Source: JAHDDW01 sp964648795
GTDB lineage: Bacteria; Actinomycetota; Acidimicrobiia; Acidimicrobiales; SZUA-35
Length of the DNA stretch: 64,000 nt
Reading direction: 5' to 3'
NCBI GenBank assembly: GCA_964648795.1
Contig: CAZYMB010000004.1
Location: 1 to 64,000, forward strand
Part shown: positions 1 through 9,217 of the stretch, piece after piece
Layout of the letters: each line of letters opens with the position of its first letter
How positions within the stretch are numbered: position 1 is the stretch's first letter
Position numbers and translations under genes: made by a program
The notes under the pieces: model-generated
The model's input: the letters and a program-made list of their open reading frames with translations, nothing else
Databases searched by the model: none
What the model was told of the DNA's origin: nothing

Positions 1-1721
1 AATCTATCTATTACACGCTTCGACTTTGCCTGATTGAAGAACTCGGACACACTGGTCGCTATTCGTGGGCCAACACCTTCGATGCTGGCAATCTCTTCGA
101 CTCCGGCAACCTTGACCTTGTCGAGATGACCAAAGTGAGAGGCCAGCGCTTCGGCTCCAGTTGGACCAAGGTGCCTGATTCCAAACGCCACTAAGAGCCT
201 TGATAAGGGTTGACCTTTTGATTCTTCAACTGCTTTTTGCAGGTTGTCGATTGAGATCTGACCGAAGCCTTCTAGCTCTGAAACTTTGTCCCAATCTAGT
301 GAGTAAATGTCAGCAACATCGGCAAGGAGATCTTCCTCGATAAACAAGGCAACTGTCGATTCGCCTAAACCTTCGATGTCCATTCCTCCTCTGGATGCAA
401 AGTATTCAATTCGATTCTGCTGCTGAGCGGGACAAGAGTAATTAACACAGAATGTGTGCGCCTCGCCCTCTGGCTTAACCAACGGCTCCGCACAAGACGT
501 GCACTTGGTCGGAAACTTCCAAGCTTTAGAACCTTTAGCTCTGTCAGACAACACTGGTCGCAATACTTCTGGAATGACATCTCCTGCTTTGCGTACCACT
601 ACGGTGTCTCCTGGACGAACATCTTTAATGGCGACCTGATCTGCATTATGAAGCGTTGCCATCTGCACTGTTGAACCGCCTACTACTACCGGCTCTAGAA
701 CTGCAAACGGGGTTGCCTTGCCGGTGCGACCAATTGACACCTGGATGTCTATAAGTTTGGTTTCTTTTTCTTCTGGCGGATATTTGTAAGCTATTGACCA
801 CCTCGGTGCCCGCGCTGTAGCACCAAGGATCCTTTGCTGAGCGAAGCCGTCAACCTTAGTTACTATGCCATCTATTTCATATGCCAGTCTGTGCCTAAGC
901 TCTAGGCCTTTTTCAATGCGTTTCTCAACTTCTTTAATCGACTTGTGAGTACGACGCTCCGGATTGACTGGTAAACCCAACTCCCCTAACCAGTCAAGGC
1001 CAGCTGAATGAGAAGCTACAGGCAGATCATTATCGTGGTGACCTATTTGATATACCCAAAAACTGAGCTTTCTAGAAGCCGTCACTTTCGGATCTTTTTG
1101 ACGAAGACTTCCCGCTGCGGTGTTTCTCGGGTTTGCATAGGCTGGCAGGCCGGCATCAATCTGAGATTGATTTAGCACCTCAAAGACTGCGAGCTCCATA
1201 TAGATCTCACCGCGAACCTCAAGCTTGCCAGGCACCTTTTCAGAGAGCTCATCAGGAATTGATGCAATGGTCATAACGTTGGCCGTTATATCCTCACCGA
1301 CTTTGCCGTTCCCCCGAGTAGCCGCTCGAACAAGTTTGGAATCTTCATATAGAAGTGAGCATGCCACGCCGTCTATTTTCATCTCGGTGATGTAGCTAAA
1401 ATCTTGATCGAGTCCTTTTGCCGCCCTCTCATTCCAGGCACGAAGCTCTTCAATATCAAAAGCATTGTCCAGACTCATCATTGGTTCTAAGTGCTCAACT
1501 GGGGCAAACGCTGTATTAATAGGTGCACCAACGTCGGTAAGCGGATTGTCTTTGGGAGCCAGCTCTGGAAACTCGTCTAGAAGGCTTTTTAGCTCTTTAA
1601 CGAGCTTGTCGTAGTGTGAATCACTGATTTCAGGCTGGTCTTTGCCGTGATACGCCATATTTGCTGTATTGATGAGTTCCACTAGCTCTGAAATACGCTT
1701 TTCAGGATTAATTGGGCTCAT
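1..1721 (-). CDS. ligA: NAD-dependent DNA ligase LigA (5' part, runs off the window)
   Basis: NAD+-dependent DNA ligase, which seals nicks during replication and repair. About 573 codons are visible from the ATG at 1721; the 3' end (rest of the HhH/BRCT part) lies before base 1. The adenylation motif KIDG (AMP-lysine) is seen near residue 118, followed by an EVRGE motif, the oligonucleotide-binding domain and a four-cysteine zinc finger (CTSC...C...C) around residues 415-435, then helix-hairpin-helix segments. The sequence TAGTAT lies 9 nt before the start codon and no clear Shine-Dalgarno is seen, so the mRNA may have a very short leader. Divergent from the OmpA-like gene across about 190 bp. 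In many actinobacteria ligA lies close to gatCAB and mnmA; here it is about 45 kb away. Confidence 0.95.
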   Translation of the reverse strand, partial: MSPINPEKRISELVELINTANMAYHGKDQPEISDSHYDKLVKELKSLLDEFPELAPKDNPLTDVGAPINTAFAPVEHLEPMMSLDNAFDIEELRAWNERAAKGLDQDFSYITEMKIDGVACSLLYEDSKLVRAATRGNGKVGEDITANVMTIASIPDELSEKVPGKLEVRGEIYMELAVFEVLNQSQIDAGLPAYANPRNTAAGSLRQKDPKVTASRKLSFWVYQIGHHDNDLPVASHSAGLDWLGELGLPVNPERRTHKSIKEVEKRIEKGLELRHRLAYEIDGIVTKVDGFAQQRILGATARAPRWSIAYKYPPEEKETKLIDIQVSIGRTGKATPFAVLEPVVVGGSTVQMATLHNADQVAIKDVRPGDTVVVRKAGDVIPEVLRPVLSDRAKGSKAWKFPTKCTSCAEPLVKPEGEAHTFCVNYSCPAQQQNRIEYFASRGGMDIEGLGESTVALFIEEDLLADVADIYSLDWDKVSELEGFGQISIDNLQKAVEESKGQPLSRLLVAFGIRHLGPTGAEALASHFGHLDKVKVAGVEEIASIEGVGPRIATSVSEFFNQAKSKRVIDR

Positions 1722-1910
1722 ATAGCTGAAATACTAGCCTTTGGGGTGATCTGAGCCTGTCTCAATTCCAAATCTGTATTCGGCCGCTAAATACGTCAAT
1801 TATGTTTTATTTGCGCCTAATACTGTTGATTTAGTTAAAAATAGCCGTTAAACAGTCGATAGCTAGAAAGTAAGGGATCGCTGTATCCCATTGGTAAGAA
1901 CAGGGCAACA

Positions 1911-3077
1911 ATGAACGAAGAAAAAAACAACACGGGGCTAGTAGCCATACTAGGCCTAGTCGGAGTGGCACTAGTCGCCGGAATCATTTGGCTTCTAGTC
2001 GGACGTGGTGACGGAAGCTCGATCTCATCAGGTCTGATGAATGATGATACTTCGGGTGAATCTGCTGAAGGAATACTTAGCGGCTCCGACGGTGCTGCTG
2101 CGAACATCTCGACTGAGGGCGTACGTTTCCAGGTAACGCAGAACACATTCGCTGCTGCAGGGTCAGTTAACTCTCAGACCAGGTTCGCTCTTGATCCAGT
2201 GATTGCGCTTTCTTATGGTGACGGTGCATCGAACGCTCTTGAGAGTGACCCAAACATCGAAGCAGAGCCATATGCTGAGGCACTAACTGGTCTAGTTTCA
2301 CTAATGTCTACCAACATTGAGAACGGAGACCTTGAAGTAACCTCTGATGCTGTTATAGCTTCCGGAACAGTGCCTTCTCAAGCTTTTAAGGATCAGTTCG
2401 ATGCTCTACTAAGCGCAGATTCTGGATTCACACAAACAATTACAAACAACATTACGGTTGAAGAAAAGGGCTTCTCAGAAGTCGAGCTCGTTAACTCTGA
2501 TGGCGCTACAACTGTGACAGGAACGGTAAAGAACGCTGAAATTCAGTCTTTGATTCAGAACTCTTCAACTGAACTATTCGGTGCAAACACCCAAGTAGAT
2601 GTAACTGTTGATGAGACTCTATTCGCCGGTTACTCATGGAGTCGATTCCCTGAGTTCGTTGGTGGACTAAGAAACTTCGAAAACTGGTCAGCGGGATCAG
2701 CTAACAACAACCCATTCGCTACTTTGACTGACGGTCTGAACTTCGATACAGCTTCTGCGGTACTAACCGCTGAGCAACAGGACAGTTTGGCAGGACTACT
2801 ACCAATCATCTTTGCTTCTGAAGGCCAGGTTTCTGTTACGGGCCACACAGACTCAGACGGTTCAGCTGCAAACAACCAGGCACTAAGTGAGCGTCGTGCG
2901 GCATCAGTTGTACAGTCCCTCGTTGTAGCTGCAGCGATCGCAACAGGTTCTGACAACGCTCTAGCTGAAGAAGACTTCAACATTGTTGGAAGCGGCGCAA
3001 GCAACCCAGTTGCAACTAACGACACAGCTGAAGGTCGAGCCCTTAACCGTCGAGTTGAGTTCGGTATCCAACGCTAA
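1911..3077 (+). CDS. Membrane-anchored OmpA-family protein
   Basis: 388 aa. A short charged N-terminus (MNEEKNN) is followed by one transmembrane helix at about residues 8-29, then a Ser/Gly/Asp-rich linker, a middle region of about 200 residues that may contain BON-like folds, and a C-terminal OmpA/MotB peptidoglycan-binding domain at about 280-388. The OmpA signature is visible: GHTDSDG, LSERRAASV and RALNRRVEFG. The family binds peptidoglycan non-covalently, so this protein probably ties the membrane to the wall from outside. It stands alone and ends at a clear intrinsic terminator. I see no strong Shine-Dalgarno. The function of the middle region is unknown. Confidence 0.85.
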   Translation: MNEEKNNTGLVAILGLVGVALVAGIIWLLVGRGDGSSISSGLMNDDTSGESAEGILSGSDGAAANISTEGVRFQVTQNTFAAAGSVNSQTRFALDPVIALSYGDGASNALESDPNIEAEPYAEALTGLVSLMSTNIENGDLEVTSDAVIASGTVPSQAFKDQFDALLSADSGFTQTITNNITVEEKGFSEVELVNSDGATTVTGTVKNAEIQSLIQNSSTELFGANTQVDVTVDETLFAGYSWSRFPEFVGGLRNFENWSAGSANNNPFATLTDGLNFDTASAVLTAEQQDSLAGLLPIIFASEGQVSVTGHTDSDGSAANNQALSERRAASVVQSLVVAAAIATGSDNALAEEDFNIVGSGASNPVATNDTAEGRALNRRVEFGIQR

Positions 3078-3106
3078 TCTGGATCAATTCGAATTGCATA
3101 TTCTTT

Positions 3107-3142
3107 GAGTTTGGGTGCCGCAAGGCATCCAAACTCGTTTTT
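3107..3142 (+). terminator. Rho-independent terminator of the OmpA-like gene
   Basis: A 13-bp stem (GAGTTTGGGTGCC paired with GGCATCCAAACTC, one G-T pair) closes a GCAA tetraloop and is followed by GTTTTT. It lies 30 bp after the stop codon at 3077. Confidence 0.85.
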
Positions 3143-3263
3143 AGCAGCAAAGACTACAGGCCTCTGCCCAGGTCATTCGAATCGTCAAGTGATTCTGGGG
3201 CTACTCCTGGACTGTTATAGCTTATCGCACGCCCAGGACGAGGCAGCGGGCCTAACTGCCCAG

Positions 3264-3303
3264 GCAAAAACGAGTTTGGGAGGCCCCTTGAGGCCTCCCA
3301 AAC
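3264..3303 (-). terminator. Rho-independent terminator of the str operon (after rpsJ)
   Basis: On the minus strand a 12-bp stem (GTTTGGGAGGCC and its complement, 6-nt loop) is followed by CTCGTTTTTG. It lies about 30 bp after the rpsJ stop, so the operon ends here and does not continue into the usual S10-spc ribosomal genes. Confidence 0.85.
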
Positions 3304-3332
3304 AATAGTTATTAGGGTTTTTAGCTTGTTAG

Positions 3333-3653
3333 CTAGACACCTTGGATCTTGAGTTCGATATCGACACCCGCTGGCAACTCTAAACGCTGTAGTGAATCTA
3401 CAGTTTTAGGGTTTGGCTCGAGGATATCGATTAGACGTTTGTGAATACGCATTTCGAAATGCTCACGACTGTCCTTATCTTTATGTGGTGACCGTATAAC
3501 ACAGAAACGGTGCTTCTCTGTTGGCAGAGGAATTGGTCCTCTCAAAGTAGCGTTTGTCCGAGACACAGTCTCAACAATCTTTTTCGTTGACTGATCAATC
3601 TGCTGATGATCATATGCCTTTAGTCGGATTCTTATTTTCTGTTGGGTCGCCAT
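3333..3653 (-). CDS. rpsJ: 30S ribosomal protein S10
   Basis: 106 aa, full length for S10 (about 102-106). The start MATQQKIRIRLKAYDHQ and the internal GPIPLPT and HFEMRIHKR blocks are typical. S10 sits in the 30S head and, as NusE, joins antitermination complexes. It follows tuf by 5 bp as the last gene of the str operon and is followed directly by a terminator. In most bacteria rpsJ heads the S10-spc operon; here it is cut off from it. Confidence 0.97.
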   Translation of the reverse strand: MATQQKIRIRLKAYDHQQIDQSTKKIVETVSRTNATLRGPIPLPTEKHRFCVIRSPHKDKDSREHFEMRIHKRLIDILEPNPKTVDSLQRLELPAGVDIELKIQGV

Positions 3654-3658
3654 ATCAG

Positions 3659-4843
3659 TTACTCAATAATTTCTGTGACACGACCAGCACCTACGGTACG
3701 GCCACCTTCACGAATAGCGAAGCGTAGTCCTTCGTCCATAGCGATTGGGTTGATTAGTTCAACTGTCATTTCGGTGTTGTCACCAGGGACACACATCTCT
3801 GTACCTTCTGGAAGGTTTACTTCACCAGTAACGTCAGTTGTTCTGAAGTAGAACTGTGGACGATAGTTGGTAAAGAACGGCTTGTGACGTCCACCCTCTT
3901 CTTTTGTTAGTACGTAGACCTGAGCCTTGAACTTCTTGTGAGGAGTGATTGATCCTGGAGCAGCTAGAACTTGTCCACGCTGCACGTCGTCTTTTTCAAT
4001 CCCACGTAGAAGAGCACCAATGTTGTCACCAGCTTGTCCACGGTCAAGGTCCTTACGGAATGCCTCAACACCAGTACAAGTAGTCTTGTGAGTGTCTTTG
4101 ATACCTACGATTTCAACTTCGTCAGAGATGTTGATAACGCCCTGCTCAACCTTACCGGTTACAACAGTTCCACGACCAGTGATTGAGAATACGTCCTCAA
4201 TTGGCATTAGGAATGGCTTGTCGAAGTCACGCTCTGGTTCTGGGATGTAAGAATCAACAGCTTCCATGAGCTCCATGATCTTGTCGCCGTAGTCAGAGTC
4301 ACCTTCAAGTGCTTTAAGAGCTGATACTCGAACAACTGGAACGTCGTCGCCTGGGAACTCGTACTCAGAGAGTAGTTCACGGGTTTCGATCTCGACTAGG
4401 TCGAGAAGTTCTTCGTCATCAACCATGTCTGCTTTGTTAAGAGCAACGACCATAGCTGGAACACCTACCTGGCGAGCAAGTAGAACGTGCTCACGAGTCT
4501 GTGCCATTGGTCCGTCTGCAGCAGAGATAACAAGGATTGCTCCGTCTACCTGTGCAGCACCAGTAATCATGTTTTTGATGTAGTCGGCGTGGCCTGGCAT
4601 ATCAACGTGCGCATAGTGACGAGACTCTGTCTCATACTCAATATGCGAAACGTTAATGGTAATACCACGCTCTCGCTCTTCAGGAGCTTTATCGATGTCT
4701 TCGAATGCAGTAGTTTCACCACCAATTCGTTCACCTAATACTCTTGATATTGCCGCAGTAAGAGTTGTCTTACCATGGTCAACGTGGCCCATTGTTCCCA
4801 CATTCAAATGTGTTTTGGACCGATCAAATTTTTCTTTTCCCAT
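3659..4843 (-). CDS. tuf: Translation elongation factor EF-Tu
   Basis: 394 aa, full length. Delivers aminoacyl-tRNA to the ribosomal A site as the GTP complex. The G1 loop GHVDHGKTT (about residues 18-26), DMPGHADY (G3, about 80-87) and NKAD (G4, about 135-138) are intact, as are the domain 2 and 3 motifs (GRGTVVTGKVE, GGRHKPFF). A Shine-Dalgarno AAAGGA precedes the ATG. It lies 56 bp downstream of fusA and 5 bp upstream of rpsJ, as expected for the str operon. Confidence 0.98.
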   Translation of the reverse strand: MGKEKFDRSKTHLNVGTMGHVDHGKTTLTAAISRVLGERIGGETTAFEDIDKAPEERERGITINVSHIEYETESRHYAHVDMPGHADYIKNMITGAAQVDGAILVISAADGPMAQTREHVLLARQVGVPAMVVALNKADMVDDEELLDLVEIETRELLSEYEFPGDDVPVVRVSALKALEGDSDYGDKIMELMEAVDSYIPEPERDFDKPFLMPIEDVFSITGRGTVVTGKVEQGVINISDEVEIVGIKDTHKTTCTGVEAFRKDLDRGQAGDNIGALLRGIEKDDVQRGQVLAAPGSITPHKKFKAQVYVLTKEEGGRHKPFFTNYRPQFYFRTTDVTGEVNLPEGTEMCVPGDNTEMTVELINPIAMDEGLRFAIREGGRTVGAGRVTEIIE

Positions 4844-4899
4844 TTGATTATTTCCTTTCGAATCTCCGAACGTGGGAGCACACGGTATTTATTATTTAT

Positions 4900-6996
4900 T
4901 TACTCGCCCCGAATGCGCTGGACAATTTCTTCCTGCACATTACCCGGAGTCTGTTGGTAACTATGGAATTGCATAGTGTATGTGGCTCTACCTTGGGTCT
5001 TTGAGCGCAGATCGTTTGAATAAGCAAACATCTCCGACAAAGGCACCTCAGCAGTCACTACCTGGTTCAAACCACGAGACTCCATTTGGCCAACCTTACC
5101 TCTACGCGAGTTAAGGTCACCAATGACGTCTCCCATGTAATCTTCAGGAGTTACCACTTCAACCGCCATCACTGGTTCAAGCAGAACAGGTTTGGCCTTG
5201 CGAGCCGCTTCCTTAAATGCATTGATACCTGCGATCTTAAACGCCATTTCTGACGAGTCAACATCGTGGAACTTACCATCAAGCAATGTTGCTTTGAAGT
5301 CCACTGTTTGGAATCCAGCCAAGACACCAGTGGTCATAGCTTCTTCGATTCCGTGACCTACAGAAGGAATGTATTCCTTCGGGATGCGGCCACCAGAAAT
5401 CTTGTCTTCGAACTCGAAGCCACCACCTGGGCCAGTTGGCTCCAGCATGATTTCGACTTCTGCGAACTGACCTGAACCACCAGACTGCTTCTTGTGTGTG
5501 TAGGTGTGTGAGTCGACTGTGTTTCGGATGGTCTCTCGGTAAGCAACCTGAGGCTTACCTACAGCTGCTTCGACTTTAAACTCTCGAAGCATACGATCGA
5601 CTAGTACTTCTAGGTGAAGCTCACCCATACCGGCAATAATTGTCTGGCCTGTTTCTTCGTCAGATGAAACACGAAATGTTGGATCTTCTGAAGATAGCTC
5701 GGCCAAAGCCTTAGCCATCTTGTCTTGGTCAGCCTTTGTCTTAGGCTCAACCGCAACGTGAATTACTGGCTCAGGGAACTCCAGAGATTCTAGAACTACT
5801 GGGTCTGCAGCATCGGTCAGTGTGTCACCTGTGCGAACGTCTTTTATGCCGATTGCAGCCATAATGTCGCCGGTTCCGGCTTCGTCACGGTCCTGCTGCT
5901 TATCAGCGTGCATTTCAAGTAGACGACCTAGGCGCTCTTTCTTGCCGGTACGAGCATTAAGGATTTGGTCACCCTTTTTTACTCGACCAGAGTAAACACG
6001 GAAGTAGCAAAGGTTTCCTACTTGTGGTGCTTTCATCATCTTGAAAGCTGTTGCAGAGAAGGGTTCTTCGTCAGAAGGCTTACGCTCTATTGGTTCCCCA
6101 CCCTTAAGCGCCTCACCCTGAACAGGTGGAAGGTCTACTGGAGATGGAAGGTAGTCGATTACAGCGTCAAGAAGTGGCTGTACACCTTTGTTCTTGAAAG
6201 CAGTTCCGCAGAGAATTGGCACAAGCTCACCAGCAATGGTCGCTTTACGCAAAGCAACCTTGAATTCTTCAACACTGAACTCTTCACCTTCGAGGTACTT
6301 TTCCATCAAAGATTCGTCAGTTGAAGCCACAGCTTCTACAAGCTGTTCTCTATATTCAGCAGCCTTGTCAGCTAAGTCGTCTGGGATATCTATTTCATCG
6401 AAAGAAGCACCAAGGTCTTCGCCTCGCCAAACGATTGCTTTCATCTTGACTAGGTCAACGACCCCTTCGAAGTTAGCTTCGGCACCGATTGGTAGTTGAA
6501 TGATTGCGATGTCTTTAGTGAGACGCTCTTTAATAGTGTCAACTACGAAGTAGAAGTCTGCGCCAGTTCGATCTAGCTTGTTAACAAAACACATGCGAGG
6601 AACGCCGTAGGTGTCAGCTTGACGCCAAACTGTTTCGGTCTGTGGCTCTACACCAGCTACACCGTCGAAAACTGCGACAGCGCCATCAAGAACACGAAGG
6701 GAACGCTCTACCTCAACGGTAAAGTCGACGTGGCCTGGAGTGTCAATGATGTTGATGCGGTGGTTTTCGGGACCCCAAAACGCGGTGGTAGCAGCAGAAG
6801 TAATGGTAATACCACGCTCTTGCTCTTGTTCCATCCAGTCCATGGTGGCTCCACCGTCGTGGACTTCACCAATCTTGTAGTTCTTACCTGTGTAAAAAAG
6901 AATACGCTCTGTAGTTGTTGTCTTACCAGCGTCAATATGGGCCATGATGCCGATATTGCGGTACTTTTCAAGCGGAGTGTTTTCGTTTTCTGACAT
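4900..6996 (-). CDS. fusA: Translation elongation factor EF-G
   Basis: 698 aa, full length. GTPase that drives translocation and, with RRF, ribosome recycling. The G1 loop AHIDAGKTT (about residues 19-27), the switch II motif DTPGHVDF (about 85-92) and NKLDR (about 139-143) are present, followed by domains II-V with the conserved GMGELHLEV block and the C-terminal YSNDLRSKTQGR segment. GTAGGAAC lies upstream of the ATG as a weak Shine-Dalgarno. Third gene of the str operon, 12 bp after rpsG. Only one EF-G is seen in this window. Confidence 0.98.
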   Translation of the reverse strand: MSENENTPLEKYRNIGIMAHIDAGKTTTTERILFYTGKNYKIGEVHDGGATMDWMEQEQERGITITSAATTAFWGPENHRINIIDTPGHVDFTVEVERSLRVLDGAVAVFDGVAGVEPQTETVWRQADTYGVPRMCFVNKLDRTGADFYFVVDTIKERLTKDIAIIQLPIGAEANFEGVVDLVKMKAIVWRGEDLGASFDEIDIPDDLADKAAEYREQLVEAVASTDESLMEKYLEGEEFSVEEFKVALRKATIAGELVPILCGTAFKNKGVQPLLDAVIDYLPSPVDLPPVQGEALKGGEPIERKPSDEEPFSATAFKMMKAPQVGNLCYFRVYSGRVKKGDQILNARTGKKERLGRLLEMHADKQQDRDEAGTGDIMAAIGIKDVRTGDTLTDAADPVVLESLEFPEPVIHVAVEPKTKADQDKMAKALAELSSEDPTFRVSSDEETGQTIIAGMGELHLEVLVDRMLREFKVEAAVGKPQVAYRETIRNTVDSHTYTHKKQSGGSGQFAEVEIMLEPTGPGGGFEFEDKISGGRIPKEYIPSVGHGIEEAMTTGVLAGFQTVDFKATLLDGKFHDVDSSEMAFKIAGINAFKEAARKAKPVLLEPVMAVEVVTPEDYMGDVIGDLNSRRGKVGQMESRGLNQVVTAEVPLSEMFAYSNDLRSKTQGRATYTMQFHSYQQTPGNVQEEIVQRIRGE

Positions 6997-7008
6997 GTCT
7001 CTAAGTTC

Positions 7009-7479
7009 CTACCAACGATAGTGAGCGAATGCTTTATTCGCCTCAGCCATTTTATGCAGGTCTTCACGACGCTTAACGGATGCTCCGATACCATTTGCTG
7101 CGTCCATTAGCTCATTGGCTAGACGTTCGGACATGGTGTTTTCACGACGGTCACGAGAGTATTCAACTAACCAGCGAATAGCCAGTGTTGTAGCTCGACG
7201 TGGACGTACTTCTACAGGAACCTGGTAAGTAGCACCACCAACACGGCGAGAGCGAACCTCTAGCTGTGGCTTTACTTGGTCGACTGACTTCTTTAGGGTT
7301 CCTATTGGGTCCCCACCTGATTTATCGCCAAGTTGCTCAAGTGCATCGTAGACAATACGTTCTGCAACTGTCTTCTTACCTGAAAGTAATACTTTGTTGA
7401 TCAACTGAGTTACAAGAAGTGACTTGTAAACAGGATCTGGCTTGAGTTCTCTTTTTGGAGCTGGGCCTTTTCTAGACAT
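7009..7479 (-). CDS. rpsG: 30S ribosomal protein S7
   Basis: 156 aa, the usual length. Primary 16S rRNA-binding protein of the 30S head and tRNA exit site. The start MSRKGPAPKRELKPDP and the blocks GGATYQVPVEV, RWLVEYSRDR and KREDLHKMAEANKAFAHYRW are typical. It lies 3 bp after rpsL with its own AAGGGAT Shine-Dalgarno. Confidence 0.98.
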   Translation of the reverse strand: MSRKGPAPKRELKPDPVYKSLLVTQLINKVLLSGKKTVAERIVYDALEQLGDKSGGDPIGTLKKSVDQVKPQLEVRSRRVGGATYQVPVEVRPRRATTLAIRWLVEYSRDRRENTMSERLANELMDAANGIGASVKRREDLHKMAEANKAFAHYRW

Positions 7480-7482
7480 TAG

Positions 7483-7851
7483 CTATCCCTTCTTTGCACC
7501 GTAGCGACTGCGTGCTTGCTTACGGTCACCAACACCTGCAGTGTCGAGTGTGCCGCGAATAATCTTATACCGAACACCTGGAAGGTCTTTTACTCGACCA
7601 CCACGAACTAGAACAATTGAGTGCTCCTGAAGGTTGTGACCTTCACCTGGAATATAAGCAGGAACTTCAATACCTGAAGAGAGTCGAACACGAGCAACTT
7701 TACGAAGCGCAGAGTTTGGCTTCTTAGGTGTAGCTGTATAAACACGAGTGCAAACACCACGTCGCTGAGGGGAACCCTTTAGAGCAGGTGTAGTTGCTTT
7801 TCTCTTCTTACTTTTACGGCCCTTACGAACCAGTTGCTGCACTGTAGGCAC
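7483..7851 (-). CDS. rpsL: 30S ribosomal protein S12
   Basis: 122 aa. S12 lines the decoding centre. GTG start (GTG CCT ACA) with the strong Shine-Dalgarno GAGGAAGG 8 nt upstream, so unlike many genes here it has a leader. The block TPKKPNSALRKV carries the usual lysine and RGGRVKDLPGVRY is intact, so the residues whose substitution gives streptomycin resistance are wild type. First gene of the str operon; about 190 bp of leader and promoter region separate it from the CPBP gene upstream on the same strand. Confidence 0.97.
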   Translation of the reverse strand: MPTVQQLVRKGRKSKKRKATTPALKGSPQRRGVCTRVYTATPKKPNSALRKVARVRLSSGIEVPAYIPGEGHNLQEHSIVLVRGGRVKDLPGVRYKIIRGTLDTAGVGDRKQARSRYGAKKG

Positions 7852-7913
7852 TAACTAAACCTTCCTCAAAATGAGTAATAAACAAACTTCAACCCGGAGG
7901 TGACTTTGGAGCG

Positions 7914-7941
7914 ACCTTGCGGCCCTCTCGAAAGCTGTCAA
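7914..7941 (-). promoter_or_regulatory. Candidate promoter of the str operon
   Basis: On the minus strand a perfect -35 box TTGACA (7936-7941) is followed after 16 nt by CAAGGT (7914-7919), which matches TANNNT except at its first base. The start of transcription would fall about 55 nt before the GTG of rpsL, leaving room for the observed Shine-Dalgarno. It is the best -35 match in this gap, but the -10 box is weak. Confidence 0.35.
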
Positions 7942-8042
7942 AACCCGAGTATTTCGGCGCGTTTACAAACTAAACTCACCGGCTAGATAAGGCTATCTTA
8001 GTAAAACTAAGAAGCAACCTAACTGGCATGCGGGTTTGATAA

Positions 8043-8915
8043 TTACCAGATGCCCAGAGACATCGCAGCTTCCAGGTCTTCCTGAACGCCATCAAAGACT
8101 CCTAAAGCAGCCGAAACTCCCACCACGTTGAAGAACACGTGTGCCCAGATGCTGGGGCCTAACCTGTCGAAATACACGGCCATGATTGCCAAGATTGCTC
8201 CGATAGTTCCCAGGGTTATGGCCACCACCATGTACTCAGAAAATCCGCTGTCTCCGTCTGGGAAATGAACCAAGCCAAACATAATGCTAGAAATGGCAAT
8301 GCCTATGATGCTCCCACCTAGTTTGCTGTTAGTCATCGACGCACCGATTCCAGCAAAGATGCGGAGGCTCACGCCACGGAAAACCACTTCTTCAGCAATT
8401 GGCGCTCCAATAACGGCAGCGAAGACAATGACTATGATCCAGGGGCTACCAGAGTTGTCTGAGATAACAGCGGTGTTGGACTGACTTTCTTCGACCCCTA
8501 GTAGAAACATGACCGAGAATGTTGCAGCGGAGCCAGCAATAAATAACACTGGTAGCGCTACCAAGCCATAGAACACGTCCTTAGCTTCTATTCTAAACTT
8601 CCAATCTCGAAGCTCTTTAACCAGACCGAAACCTTTAGCTTGAACTAAGAGTGCTATAGCTAACTGAGTCCCCTGCTGAATTATTAACCCCAGGGCCAGT
8701 ACCCCGATTGGGGTGCTGTCTGCCAGATCCACGAAATCGATGTTCGGATCTAATGCAGCCCAGATTATAACGAAGGGCAACGAAATAATGAAGGTAGCGA
8801 TAAAGCCGCCAGGAAAGCCTAAAAGCCAATCCAGAAGACTTCGACTAATTTCTCTTGAAGAAAGTTTAAGGTTCTCCTCAGACCCAAGACTTGGTGGAGG
8901 AGGCTGTTCTATCAC
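8043..8915 (-). CDS. CPBP-family intramembrane metalloprotease
   Basis: About 290 aa with some eight predicted membrane helices. The CPBP (Abi, Rce1-like) signature is present: EEVVFRG preceded by GAPIA (about residues 177-188), and FGLVHF further on, which supply the Glu-Glu and His metal ligands. The family includes CAAX-type prenyl proteases and bacteriocin-maturation or immunity proteins; the substrate here cannot be told. Three GTG codons stand in tandem at the start. I chose the third (8915) because TAGGGT lies exactly 7 nt before it, as for other leaderless genes here; the first is at 8921. It separates the str operon from rpoC and is probably transcribed on its own. Confidence 0.8.
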   Translation of the reverse strand: MIEQPPPPSLGSEENLKLSSREISRSLLDWLLGFPGGFIATFIISLPFVIIWAALDPNIDFVDLADSTPIGVLALGLIIQQGTQLAIALLVQAKGFGLVKELRDWKFRIEAKDVFYGLVALPVLFIAGSAATFSVMFLLGVEESQSNTAVISDNSGSPWIIVIVFAAVIGAPIAEEVVFRGVSLRIFAGIGASMTNSKLGGSIIGIAISSIMFGLVHFPDGDSGFSEYMVVAITLGTIGAILAIMAVYFDRLGPSIWAHVFFNVVGVSAALGVFDGVQEDLEAAMSLGIW

Positions 8916-8992
8916 CACCACTACCCTAGCGAATGTACAGCCATTGCGGTTCGGCTATTTAGCCTTTAGCTGACACGAAACGTGATTACTTA

Positions 8993-9028
8993 AGCGGCTG
9001 TCCTGATTAAATCGTGGGCACACGGTTC
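8993..9028 (+). repeat. 36-nt hairpin repeat, copy 1
   Basis: Begins AGCGGCTGTCCTGATTAAAT and ends with the hairpin AATCGTG-GGCA-CACGGTT. It matches copy 2 at 9089-9124 in 32 of 36 positions; one difference turns a base pair of the stem into a wobble pair, so the hairpin is kept. Confidence 0.8.
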
Positions 9029-9088
9029 ATTTGTGTTGATCTCTGAGGCACTACGGCCGGTCGAAGCTACAAAGAAGCAAGCTAGACG

Positions 9089-9124
9089 AGCGGCTCCCCT
9101 GGTTAAATCGTGGGCACACGATTC
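9089..9124 (+). repeat. 36-nt hairpin repeat, copy 2
   Basis: Begins AGCGGCTCCCCTGGTTAAAT and contains a perfect 7-bp hairpin AATCGTG-GGCA-CACGATT. Direct repeat of 8993-9028 with a start-to-start distance of 96 bp. Only two copies and no cas genes, so not a CRISPR array. Confidence 0.8.
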
Positions 9125-9217
9125 GGAGCTCTTGTATGGAAGACACTGCCAACCCCGACTGACATCACAGAAGACTGTCTGACATGCGACGACGCCGGTT
9201 TCGCTTTCAGCGAAGCC

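Noticed and set aside
3105..3308. 67-codon reading frame between the OmpA-like gene and rpsJ
   Set aside because: It runs through the two terminator hairpins, has no Shine-Dalgarno or -10 box at a fitting distance and no recognisable domain.
8993..9124. CRISPR-like pair of 36-nt repeats
   Set aside because: Only two copies, a 60-nt spacing, internal hairpin with differences, and no cas genes in the window.
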